Positions 15,690 to 24,056 of a stretch of 64,000 bases of DNA are shown here, in pieces. The stretch comes from an uncultured Aquimarina sp. Its GTDB lineage: Bacteria > Bacteroidota > Bacteroidia > Flavobacteriales > Flavobacteriaceae. Location: NCBI GenBank assembly GCA_947503835.1, contig CANNFM010000001.1, positions 310,001 through 374,000 of the forward strand. Direction: 5' to 3'. A program made the translations under genes and the position numbers. The stretch's first letter is position 1. Each line of letters begins with the position of its first letter. The notes beneath the pieces were generated by a model. That model was not told the origin of the DNA, did not search any database, and saw only the letters and a list, made by a program, of their open reading frames with translations.

Positions 15690-16322
15690 ATGCTTTCTAT
15701 CTTCAGAAAATTATTTTCAAGAACAGAAGAAAAAGAAGAAACTCAAGAAGAGCTCATGAAAAAATTTCTTGTTGCCGGTCTGGGTAATATTGGGCCAAAG
15801 TATCACAATACCCGTCATAATATAGGGTTCAAGGTGCTAGATGCACTCGCCAAAGAAGAAAATCTTACTTTTGAAACCCAAAAATTAGGTGATCTTACCA
15901 CCTATAAGTTCAAAGGAAGAACCATTTTACTCTTAAAACCAAGCACGTACATGAATCTAAGCGGAAAAGCCGTACGATACTGGTTAGAGAAAGAAAAAAT
16001 ACCGTTAGAAAACCTTTTGGTCGTGACCGATGATATTAATCTTCCCTTCGGAACCATTCGTCTAAAAGCCAAAGGAAGTGCAGGAGGTCATAATGGTCTT
16101 AAGGATATAGAAACGCAGCTTAACACCTCAAAATATTGTAGATTTAGATTTGGGGTTGGTGCAGAATTTGGTAAAGGCCGACAAGTAGATTATGTATTGG
16201 GAGAATGGAGCAATGAAGAAGAATCTGCAATGCAAGAACGATTAGAGAAAGGAATTACTCTAATCAAATCTTTCGCCACTGCCGGACTCGCCAATACTAT
16301 GAATACCTTTAACGGAAAATAA
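15690..16322 (+). CDS. pth: peptidyl-tRNA hydrolase
   Basis: Pth cleaves peptidyl-tRNAs dropped from stalled ribosomes. The core begins KKFLVAGLGNIGPKYHNTRHNIGF, with the catalytic histidine in RHNIGF. LLKPSTYMNLSG, VTDDINLPFGTIRLKAKGSAGGHNG and RFRFGVG follow, all canonical. The frame also offers an N-terminal extension, MLSIFRKLFSRTEEKEETQ, before a second ATG at 15756. An extension of that sort is common in flavobacterial Pth, so I keep 15690, but 15756 gives a protein of standard length (188 residues). It is a single-gene unit between two intergenic repeats. Confidence 0.93.
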   Translation: MLSIFRKLFSRTEEKEETQEELMKKFLVAGLGNIGPKYHNTRHNIGFKVLDALAKEENLTFETQKLGDLTTYKFKGRTILLLKPSTYMNLSGKAVRYWLEKEKIPLENLLVVTDDINLPFGTIRLKAKGSAGGHNGLKDIETQLNTSKYCRFRFGVGAEFGKGRQVDYVLGEWSNEEESAMQERLEKGITLIKSFATAGLANTMNTFNGK

Positions 16323-16431
16323 AGAAATGTGTCCGAACAATTTTTTATTTTTACAATTGTTTTATATTTCGATTTTTGAAATGAGCCATAATAATTAAAA
16401 CCAATGTTAACCACAATGTTCATTAGCATCG

Positions 16432-16447
16432 TGCCTGTCGGCAGGCA
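16432..16447. repeat. short hairpin TGCCTG/CAGGCA
   Basis: A perfect 6-base stem with loop TCGG lies in the 161-base pth-ribF gap. Similar GC-rich palindromes based on TGCCTGCCGGCAGGCA are scattered in many Bacteroidota genomes. Confidence 0.5.
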
Positions 16448-16483
16448 GGAATTGCATCTGACTGTTGAAGAACCAAAAAAGCA

Positions 16484-17422
16484 ATGCAGATGAAATGCTA
16501 TAACGATGCCAAAACATACGATAATAAAACACCATCTGTAGTGACTATAGGTACTTTTGATGGAGTACATATTGGGCACAAAAAAATAATCGAACGTTTA
16601 GTAGAAAGCGCAAAAAGAATGAACATAGAATCTGTGGTTCTCACCTTCTTCCCACACCCCAGAATGGTTCTTCAACAAGATTCAAACATTAAGCTTATTA
16701 ATACCATTGATGAACGCACTCAGATTCTCAAAAAAACGGGTCTGGACAGTCTTGTTATTCATCCGTTTACAAAAGATTTTTCACGTCTCAGTGCAGGAGA
16801 GTATGTACAACAAATGCTTATTGGCTGTCTAAACGTGAGACATGTAATTATAGGGTATGACCACCGATTTGGCAGAAATCGTAATTCTAACATTACCGAT
16901 CTTGCTTCATATGGTATCCAAAATGACTTTACTGTAGAAGAAATCTCTAAACAAGATATTGATGATGTCGCGATAAGCTCTACTAAAATTCGAGAAGCAT
17001 TATTAGATGGTAATGTAACAAAAGCAAACAAATATCTAGGCTATCATTTTATGCTTACTGGTAAAGTAGTAAAAGGCAAAAAACTTGGACGTAAACTTAA
17101 CTATCCTACAGCCAATTTACATATCGAAGAGTCGTATAAATTGATTCCGAAAAACGGAGTATATATTGTACAATCGAATATTGATGGAAGAACCTACTTT
17201 GGGATGATGAATATTGGCACTAACCCAACAGTAAATGGAACTCATCAAACTATAGAAACGCATTTCTTTGATGCTTCTTTTAACTTGTACGATAAGAAAA
17301 TCCAGATCGAGATGCTAAAACGTATTCGAGATGAGAAAAAGTTTAATTCTATCGAAGACTTGCAAGAAGCCATGCAAGAAGACGAAGATTTTTCTCGTGA
17401 TTATATAAACTCACTTGTATGA
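16484..17422 (+). CDS. ribF: bifunctional riboflavin kinase / FAD synthetase
   Basis: This 312-residue enzyme converts riboflavin to FMN and FMN to FAD. The N-terminal nucleotidyltransferase domain carries VTIGTFDGVHIGHKKII near residue 20, FFPHPRMVL, and YDHRFGRNR near 125. SSTKIREALLDGNV marks its end near 165. The C-terminal flavokinase domain has GKVVKGKKLGRKLNYPTANL near 190, GVYIV, MNIGTNPTV and ETHFFDA. A second in-frame ATG at 16490 could also be the start. Its last four bases overlap the start of the membrane protein gene (ATGA), which implies translational coupling. Confidence 0.96.
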   Translation: MQMKCYNDAKTYDNKTPSVVTIGTFDGVHIGHKKIIERLVESAKRMNIESVVLTFFPHPRMVLQQDSNIKLINTIDERTQILKKTGLDSLVIHPFTKDFSRLSAGEYVQQMLIGCLNVRHVIIGYDHRFGRNRNSNITDLASYGIQNDFTVEEISKQDIDDVAISSTKIREALLDGNVTKANKYLGYHFMLTGKVVKGKKLGRKLNYPTANLHIEESYKLIPKNGVYIVQSNIDGRTYFGMMNIGTNPTVNGTHQTIETHFFDASFNLYDKKIQIEMLKRIRDEKKFNSIEDLQEAMQEDEDFSRDYINSLV

Positions 17423-18744
17423 TCAATCGTTGGTTATTTACTCAAATTGACAATAGTGCTCTTATTATTTTTAGAGTATTTTTTGGTTTCCTCATCGCCG
17501 CAGAAGCTATTGGGGCCATATTTACAGGATGGGTTAAAAGGACACTTGTAGATCCCGAATTTACATTTAATTTTATTGGTTTTGATTTCTTACAACCCTT
17601 GCCTGGTAATGGTATGTACTTCTACTTTGCCATCATGGGAATTTTTGGACTTATGGTAATGATTGGCTTTAAATACCGATGGAGTATGATTGCCTATACC
17701 GTGATGTGGGCCGGAGTCTATTTTATGCAAAAAGCATCCTATAACAATCACTATTACCTCTTGCTTTTACTTTGTATACTCATGAGCATTTTACCAGCCG
17801 GAAATTACTTTTCGGTAGATGTAAAACGAAATCCATCACTTAAAAAGATTGCAATGCCTCGCTGGGTTGTTCTGTTCATTATTGCACAATTATGGATTGT
17901 ATACACCTATGCATCGGTTGCAAAATTCTATCCAGATTGGTTAGATTATACGGTAGCCAAAAACCTAATGGCCGGACGTGCATATTATCCTATTATCGGC
18001 GATATTTTGCAAGGACATTGGGCCCATGTAAGCGTTACCTATTTTGGGATTTTGTTTGACTTATTAATCGTTCCTCTTTTATTATGGAAAAGAACACGAT
18101 TAGTCGCTTTTTGCATTAGCATCTTTTTTCATTTGTTTAATTCTATCATCTTTCAGATTGGGATATTTCCTTATATGTCATTAGCATTTACCGTGTTTTT
18201 CTTTTCTAAAGAAAGAATACATCACATTTTTATGAAAAAGAAAGAGTTCTATGCTGCTAACGAAGTACTCATCCCTTCATACAAAAATATATTGATCACC
18301 TTATCCATTATTTGGTTTGTGATTCAAATTGCATTACCAATACGACATTGGTTTATCCCAGGTGATGTATTATGGACCGAAGAAGGCCATCGCATGAGTT
18401 GGCGTATGATGCTTAGAGGGCGATCCGGAAGTACAAATTTTTATGTAGTCGACAAAAATATACCTGATGCAAAACAGAAGTATATCAACAAACGGGAGTA
18501 CGTATCCAAAAAACAATTACGCCTGGTGTCTACAAAACCAGATGCCATGTGGCAATTTGCACAACGCCTCAAACAACACTATGCTGCTGAAGGAAAAGAT
18601 ATTGCTGTTTATGTAAAAAGTAGCATCTCTATCAATGGTAAAAAACATAAAAAATTTATAGATCCAGAGATCGATCTGGCAAGTATGCCTTGGAATTATT
18701 TTACTACCAATCCATGGATAATTAAGTATTCTGAAGAAGAATAA
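17419..18744 (+). CDS. HTTM / vitamin K-dependent gamma-carboxylase-like membrane protein
   Basis: This 441-residue integral membrane protein has at least six hydrophobic segments (for example SALIIFRVFFGFLIAAEAIG and WVVLFIIAQLWIVYTYASV). It resembles the HTTM domain related to vitamin K-dependent gamma-glutamyl carboxylase. The segment KASYNNHYYLLLLLCILM matches the conserved NHYYL region, and VYTYASVAKFYPDWL carries the equivalent of the conserved active-site surroundings. The soluble C-terminal part (about 300-441) includes RHWFIPGDVLWTEEGHRMSW. A carboxylase or quinone-linked activity in bacteria is inferred, not shown. Start and ribF stop overlap by 4 bases. Confidence 0.82.
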   Translation: MINRWLFTQIDNSALIIFRVFFGFLIAAEAIGAIFTGWVKRTLVDPEFTFNFIGFDFLQPLPGNGMYFYFAIMGIFGLMVMIGFKYRWSMIAYTVMWAGVYFMQKASYNNHYYLLLLLCILMSILPAGNYFSVDVKRNPSLKKIAMPRWVVLFIIAQLWIVYTYASVAKFYPDWLDYTVAKNLMAGRAYYPIIGDILQGHWAHVSVTYFGILFDLLIVPLLLWKRTRLVAFCISIFFHLFNSIIFQIGIFPYMSLAFTVFFFSKERIHHIFMKKKEFYAANEVLIPSYKNILITLSIIWFVIQIALPIRHWFIPGDVLWTEEGHRMSWRMMLRGRSGSTNFYVVDKNIPDAKQKYINKREYVSKKQLRLVSTKPDAMWQFAQRLKQHYAAEGKDIAVYVKSSISINGKKHKKFIDPEIDLASMPWNYFTTNPWIIKYSEEE

Positions 18745-18753
18745 CTATTCTCT

Positions 18754-18786
18754 AGACCTCACAGGTCTTGGAGATCTGTGAGGTCT
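18754..18786. repeat. 11-bp inverted repeat AGACCTCACAG/CTGTGAGGTCT
   Basis: This perfect stem with an 11-base loop lies between convergent genes. It resembles a palindromic intergenic element based on GACCTCACAGG that I have seen often in Flavobacteriia. It may also act as a terminator for either strand, though the T tract on the plus side is poor. Confidence 0.7.
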
Positions 18787-18809
18787 GATTAAAAAAGTCT
18801 AGTTTAAAA

Positions 18810-19391
18810 TTAATCCCGCAACCATGTATCTGGATCTAAATGAAACATTTTGCGGTTACCTTGTATGGCTTCAGGATCACGTAACCACCAATACGGAAAT
18901 GGTGTCGTAATAGCATAATGCAAATGCGATGGTGTGTTTATAGCATTACCCGTATTACCTACTGTACCTAATACTGTACCAGGTTGTACAGGCTGAAACG
19001 GGAAAGCATCTGTCTGATCCAGATGCGCATAATAATGAAACCGCCATTTTGGGCCTAATACCATAACCGTTTTACCTCCCTTACCTCCTTCATAAGTGTA
19101 TACCACAATCCCGTAGGTAGATGAGATCACATGAGTGCCTTTCTCTTTAAAAATATCAATACCTTTATGGGTAACCGAAGTCCCCCAGGGATATGCCCAA
19201 AATGAATTGTCATCCCAATCGGCAATAGTGGCGCCTTGTACCGGTACAATCATTTTTTGCGGTAGTACAAAACCGATAACAATAACCAAAAGAGGAATTC
19301 CTGCAAATTTTCGGGTTTGTCTATCTCTATATAGACTTGCTATTAACGTAAAAAGAGCAACTAAAAAGCGTTTTGTAGTACTGGTGATCAT
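18810..19391 (-). CDS. membrane-anchored M23 family metallopeptidase
   Basis: This 193-residue protein has an N-terminal membrane segment (IPLLVIVIGFVLP) and a LytM/M23 peptidase domain. Zinc ligands are seen as HKGID near residue 83 and HLHYAI near 158, with HYYAHLD between them, so the active site appears intact. The likely substrate is peptidoglycan cross-bridges, but this short form could be a regulator. I chose the ATG complementary to 19389-19391; an in-frame GTG two codons earlier is also possible. It faces the ribF unit and is separated from it by a palindromic element. Confidence 0.85.
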   Translation of the reverse strand: MITSTTKRFLVALFTLIASLYRDRQTRKFAGIPLLVIVIGFVLPQKMIVPVQGATIADWDDNSFWAYPWGTSVTHKGIDIFKEKGTHVISSTYGIVVYTYEGGKGGKTVMVLGPKWRFHYYAHLDQTDAFPFQPVQPGTVLGTVGNTGNAINTPSHLHYAITTPFPYWWLRDPEAIQGNRKMFHLDPDTWLRD

Positions 19392-19840
19392 GTGCACTAA
19401 ATATACGAATAATCAGAAAATGGGTTATTGACTATTACCTCAACACTATCTTGTATCTAATATACCTTGTACAGTACACATCTTGAGATGTACTGAAGAG
19501 CTATGCAACCTATTCGAAGGGATATAGAACCACTTCGAAACACTTTGGTATAGGTCAGAAGCAGTTCGTAACCAGGTAAGGGGTGGTTCAGAACCACCCT
19601 TAGAGGGTATCCAAAGCGGGATTTCTTATCACATATCCCTCTTACCCACCAATCTTTGACGCCACAAGAGATACTCTAACGGTAGCCAATGCTATGGAAC
19701 AGCGAGGGCCTTGATATAGTTTAGAAGTGATTCATAATCAAAAACAGCCACATACTACATGCGGCCGTTTTCTTGAATTCTCTTCTTTATTAGGGTTTAC
19801 CAAACTTTAAAACGATTAGTAAATCCATAAACATTATTAT
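19392..19840. other. 449-base gap with three hairpins and no visible gene
   Basis: No credible coding frame is visible. There is an imperfect hairpin CAGTACACATCT/AGATGTACTG at 19472-19495. A near-palindrome GGGTGGTTC-A-GAACCACCC lies at 19581-19599. A terminator-like hairpin lies at 19744-19768. It should contain the terminator of the Rhs operon and the promoter of the M23 gene. Confidence 0.6.
19744..19768 (-). terminator. terminator downstream of the Rhs operon
   Basis: The minus strand reads ACGGCCGCAT, a five-base loop, then ATGTGGCTGT with G-T pairs, and then TTTTTG. It lies about 70 bases after the second Rhs stop codon. The A and T flanks also make it work in the opposite direction. 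Confidence 0.7.
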
Positions 19841-22800
19841 TTAAAAAGGGTTAGTTCTTTCTCCGCCAAAATAATTATCAGCAGCAGCTTTGAAAAAGGA
19901 TTTTATGGCAACTCCAAAATCATTAAAACTCCTCTGTAATTCGTTAAGATTCGTTTTAATATATGCTCCTGCTCCACCAATGGTGAGTACATTGTCATTA
20001 TTATTAGTAATACTTCCTTCCAGAACATCAAGGCTACTATCACCAATGTTGGTATTTAGATTATAGCTTATTTTTCCATCTATCACGGTATAATTACCGC
20101 TAATATTATCTCCGAATAGATCTGCACTTCCGCCAGCGTTTAAAAGAGATCCATTGGCTTGTACTATAGCTTCTCCTCTCGATGTTACTTGCAACTCAGC
20201 GTTTAACTCTCCTAAAGAAGCATTGACCTCAGTCCCAAATAACCCAGGAGTCCCGAATGAAGATGAAAAAGCTCCTTTATCGACACCTAATCCAAAGGTA
20301 AAAATAGCTTGATTAGTACCTTGCAAGCTTGCACTGTTATTGATTAATTCATTAGCCGTTCCTAATAGCAATTGTCCTGTTTGATTTAAATCCTCAAACT
20401 CTTCAACTTCTAATCCTTCTAATTCGATCCCTATACCAAGTTTGTTTTCCTGAAAAGCATACGTACTATTATAGGTGTATTCTTCTGCTAAAGGATCAAT
20501 TTGCCAAAATCTACCTGTAGAAGGATCACTGATACGATATTTCCATTCATGAACATCTATATTTAAATTCTCAGTAAATTCTTGTCCCTGATACGTTTTA
20601 TAATTATTCTTTGCCTCTGAAGAAGAAGAATTATAGCCTTTATGCTCAAGTCCAAATGGATAATAATTCTGTTCTCTTATAATTTCTGAGTTCGCAATTA
20701 CACCATTTTGATCGTAATCGGTATAACTAATTCGTGTATTTCTCCAGATGTCGGTTTGTCTATACACGTATCGATAATTTCCAGATTCACCTGGCATGAG
20801 ATAACCTTCTGGAGTGTTTATAAATTGTACTTCTCCATTTTCGTAAATATAATTACCATCAAAATCAGTGGTAGTGACTACATTTCCTTCTTTTACGATC
20901 TTTTTTATTTTAATTCCTGTAGCATCATAAAAATAGGTAATATCTCCTGTTTGCCCAGTATTGTTTACGGTAACAACTTTGGGTAAGTTTAAATGATTAT
21001 ATGCAATCCCAGTAATACCTTTATTTCGATCTAATATTAAATTACCATTAGCATCATAACCAAAATCATCATTAGTATTGGTGCCATTTTTGAATCCATA
21101 ATTAGCATTCCCTGTGTCGGTAATTTTTACAAGTTTGTTTCCTTGTCTATAGTCATAGTTTAACACATCCATATCGGTAAAAACAGCTGTATTTTGCCAG
21201 CCATTTCTTGCAAGTTTGGTAATATTACCCATCTTGTCGTACTGTACTTCATGCAAATTATGTCTGTTATCATTGCTAATGGCATTGGTAATTCGGTCTA
21301 AAGCATCGTATTGATAACTATAGGATCTCTTAGTGTTGTCAGTAGCTGTTTTCCAAACCGTTTCGCTTATGTTTCCGTTATATAAAGCATCGGCCTGACT
21401 TAAGTTTTCGGTTACAACATTATAATTGACTCCAAAAGCGAAAAGATCTGATCCTAAATTATTGACATCATTAATTCCTTTTAACCAACCTCGAACATTA
21501 TAGGTATAGTCCACTTTTTGAAGAGGGGTGCTCTCTTTATTTCCCACTTTTTTGCTAATTAGTTGCCCCAATTCATCGTAGGTGTTTACTGCAATTAATT
21601 CTCCTTGGATCTCTTGTATGATTGCCGAAAAAGTAATATCAGACGAGGCTGTAATTTTAAAACCTGGTAAGAGATTAATACTTTGAGTTGCAACTTTGTT
21701 TGTCGTTGTAGTAATAGTTTCCGACAATTCTATACTATCTGTCACTCCTGAATTAGCGTCTCCGCAATCATTAGAAAGAGTGCTGTCGCCAACACATTGT
21801 TTATGATCCAACAAGCGATTCATATGATCATAAGTAAAGGTATCTACTATTACAATCTCGGTATTACTCCCTTTTCGATGCCTCGATCTGGTCTTTAAAA
21901 TATTGCCTGCAAAATCATACTGGGTTTCTACAATGGTAGTTGTATTCAAATACTCGTTTTTTGTAGCCACATATATTGCTCTACTTCTATCATCATAATG
22001 GGTAACTGTAGTAATCCAATCATTCGTTCCTAACACTCTTACTTTATTTCCGGTAGGTAGCGATTGCGTACGATCAGTTGTTACTACTCCAAATACAGTA
22101 CCCGGATCTTCTAACCCAACGATATCAAACTTATAATTATCATAATAATTAATAGTGTACACTTTGTCAAAGCTCGTAGGGTATGCGTTTTTAGAATAAA
22201 ACACTGTTGTACCGGCATAGGATTGCCCTTGATCCAATTTTGTAACAAATTGCTTACTTGCTGTATATGCCGCTGTTTGTATCACATCTCTATTTGATGT
22301 GTTATTTTCGTCGATACCTGTATATGCAACTCTCCCAAAGGCATCATAAACCGAAAACAACCATTGATTGTTTGCTTTTTGATTGGGGTCCTGGGTCATG
22401 ATAGGTTGATCCAATTTATTATATACGGTATATTGCCAAGTACTAGCATCTCCTTTGCCTGGGATTTTCTTTTCGATCAAACGGTTTCTCTCATCATATC
22501 TATATTGATAACATAGTTCGCTTAATTCTTCGTTTGATATTCCATCAGAAACGTTTACTCCTGGAGGAATTACAAAAGTTAAATTTCCAAAAGCATCATA
22601 GACATGGTAAGTATCATGGGGCACTTCGGTTTCTAAAACTCCGTCATTATTAGTGTCAACATCTACATAGGCGCGCTTTAATATGACTCTATCTAATTTG
22701 TCTTTAAACTCCTCTGTTGTATTATTTTTGCTTGTACCAGTATGGTTCTCATTTCGAGTTATCGTTTTATATAATTCACCAGAATTGTAATAACTACTTG

Positions 22801-24046
22801 TACTTGCCAATAATTGAGGTAATTGTGTACTACTGTTAAAATTAACTTCATATTTTCTAACTTCTTGTACATCATTCACAGTATATTCGGATTCAATTTC
22901 ATGTCCACTACCAAGTTTCCAGTCTTCACCCGGCGCAGCTTGCCTTAAAACTCTATCTAATGGAGATTTTTCGAAATCCTTTTGGTTATAGGGATTGGTG
23001 GTATTTTCATATTTCGGTGTATTATAAAATGACTGTTGATCTACTAAAGCATTAGCATGTATGTTACCCTGTAATGAGCTTTTTGCAAACGACAATTGAT
23101 CTTTGATTTGTCTACCGTGTTTATCGTATTCGACAGGCGTAATAATATCCTCTCTTTGTCCTCCGGCGTTAATATCAATGGTTTGCTTAGATCTTCCTAA
23201 GCCGTCAAAATAGGTAACGGTTTTAATACTTTCGGGTTTTTCAATATTAAAGTCTAAAGTCTTGCTTAACGCTCCACCGGTTGGATATGCGGGAATGGTT
23301 TCATCAGTATAGAACACCAAAATATTATTCCAAATTTTGGCTTTATACACTGTATCTTCCCCTTCTGTGTTTCTAAGTACTCCCAATTCCATATCAGGTA
23401 AAGTAACACCTTCAATCGTTTTTATGAACCCTAAGTAGGGTTTGCAGTCACTTCTACTACTAATGTTATGGTTAAATCCTACATGTAGCGTGATTGTTTT
23501 TTCATTTATTAAGATGTAACCTTCTCCAATTCTGTTTCCGTCTGGACATACTCCTACATAACTTAACGATATGAATTTTTGAAGATATGACTGATTGCCA
23601 GGAATTTGCCTTGTATTATGAGTGGCAATTCCGTTGACAAAGTACTTAGAATATAAGATTAGATCCTTACCTCTTATCTTCATTTTGATTCCGGAAGGCA
23701 GATCGTTCGTAAGCATTTCTCCTAGCTCTATATCGTTATCAAACCCTGGATACAAGGGTAATGTTTTTACCTTTCCAAGTTTTAAGACTCCAGTACCCCA
23801 TCCACCACTAAAATTTATATTTAAGACATTACTGGCCATACTTGCACTAAAGCCTCCTCCGCCTGCGTTGGTATGAAAGAAATCAGAAATGCCAGTATTC
23901 ATTGAAAAATCAGAATAATCAACAGGTAAAACAGAAACTTCTTCTTGGAATGTGGTTGTTTTAATATAATTTTCTGTTTGAGTTTGTCCATGCGCAAAAA
24001 CTGCACAAAAGAAAACAATGGATAGTATATAAATATGTTTATTCAT
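19841..24046 (-). CDS. Rhs/YD-repeat protein with RHS core and unassigned C-terminus
   Basis: This protein of 1401 residues carries a signal peptide (NKHIYILSIVFFCAVFAHGQ). It has a lectin-like beta region (about 30-280), the DUF6443-type segment TVTYFDGLGRSKQTIDINAG, and many YD repeats (for example YNVRGWLKGIND, YDALDRI, YDANGNLILDRNKG). The RHS-associated core (RISDPSTGRFWQIDPLAEEY) ends near residue 1225. The last about 170 residues are glycine-, asparagine- and serine-rich and match no toxin I recognise. I took the ATG at 24044-24046, which precedes the signal peptide. The longer frame overlaps the upstream gene. No candidate immunity gene follows before the terminator. Confidence 0.88.
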   Translation of the reverse strand: MNKHIYILSIVFFCAVFAHGQTQTENYIKTTTFQEEVSVLPVDYSDFSMNTGISDFFHTNAGGGGFSASMASNVLNINFSGGWGTGVLKLGKVKTLPLYPGFDNDIELGEMLTNDLPSGIKMKIRGKDLILYSKYFVNGIATHNTRQIPGNQSYLQKFISLSYVGVCPDGNRIGEGYILINEKTITLHVGFNHNISSRSDCKPYLGFIKTIEGVTLPDMELGVLRNTEGEDTVYKAKIWNNILVFYTDETIPAYPTGGALSKTLDFNIEKPESIKTVTYFDGLGRSKQTIDINAGGQREDIITPVEYDKHGRQIKDQLSFAKSSLQGNIHANALVDQQSFYNTPKYENTTNPYNQKDFEKSPLDRVLRQAAPGEDWKLGSGHEIESEYTVNDVQEVRKYEVNFNSSTQLPQLLASTSSYYNSGELYKTITRNENHTGTSKNNTTEEFKDKLDRVILKRAYVDVDTNNDGVLETEVPHDTYHVYDAFGNLTFVIPPGVNVSDGISNEELSELCYQYRYDERNRLIEKKIPGKGDASTWQYTVYNKLDQPIMTQDPNQKANNQWLFSVYDAFGRVAYTGIDENNTSNRDVIQTAAYTASKQFVTKLDQGQSYAGTTVFYSKNAYPTSFDKVYTINYYDNYKFDIVGLEDPGTVFGVVTTDRTQSLPTGNKVRVLGTNDWITTVTHYDDRSRAIYVATKNEYLNTTTIVETQYDFAGNILKTRSRHRKGSNTEIVIVDTFTYDHMNRLLDHKQCVGDSTLSNDCGDANSGVTDSIELSETITTTTNKVATQSINLLPGFKITASSDITFSAIIQEIQGELIAVNTYDELGQLISKKVGNKESTPLQKVDYTYNVRGWLKGINDVNNLGSDLFAFGVNYNVVTENLSQADALYNGNISETVWKTATDNTKRSYSYQYDALDRITNAISNDNRHNLHEVQYDKMGNITKLARNGWQNTAVFTDMDVLNYDYRQGNKLVKITDTGNANYGFKNGTNTNDDFGYDANGNLILDRNKGITGIAYNHLNLPKVVTVNNTGQTGDITYFYDATGIKIKKIVKEGNVVTTTDFDGNYIYENGEVQFINTPEGYLMPGESGNYRYVYRQTDIWRNTRISYTDYDQNGVIANSEIIREQNYYPFGLEHKGYNSSSSEAKNNYKTYQGQEFTENLNIDVHEWKYRISDPSTGRFWQIDPLAEEYTYNSTYAFQENKLGIGIELEGLEVEEFEDLNQTGQLLLGTANELINNSASLQGTNQAIFTFGLGVDKGAFSSSFGTPGLFGTEVNASLGELNAELQVTSRGEAIVQANGSLLNAGGSADLFGDNISGNYTVIDGKISYNLNTNIGDSSLDVLEGSITNNNDNVLTIGGAGAYIKTNLNELQRSFNDFGVAIKSFFKAAADNYFGGERTNPF

Positions 24047-24056
24047 GACTTTAAGA

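Noticed and set aside
16323..16483. FMN riboswitch in the leader of ribF
   Set aside because: The gap has a short GC hairpin and a weak CATCTG/CAGATG pair, but none of the conserved RFN-element helices.
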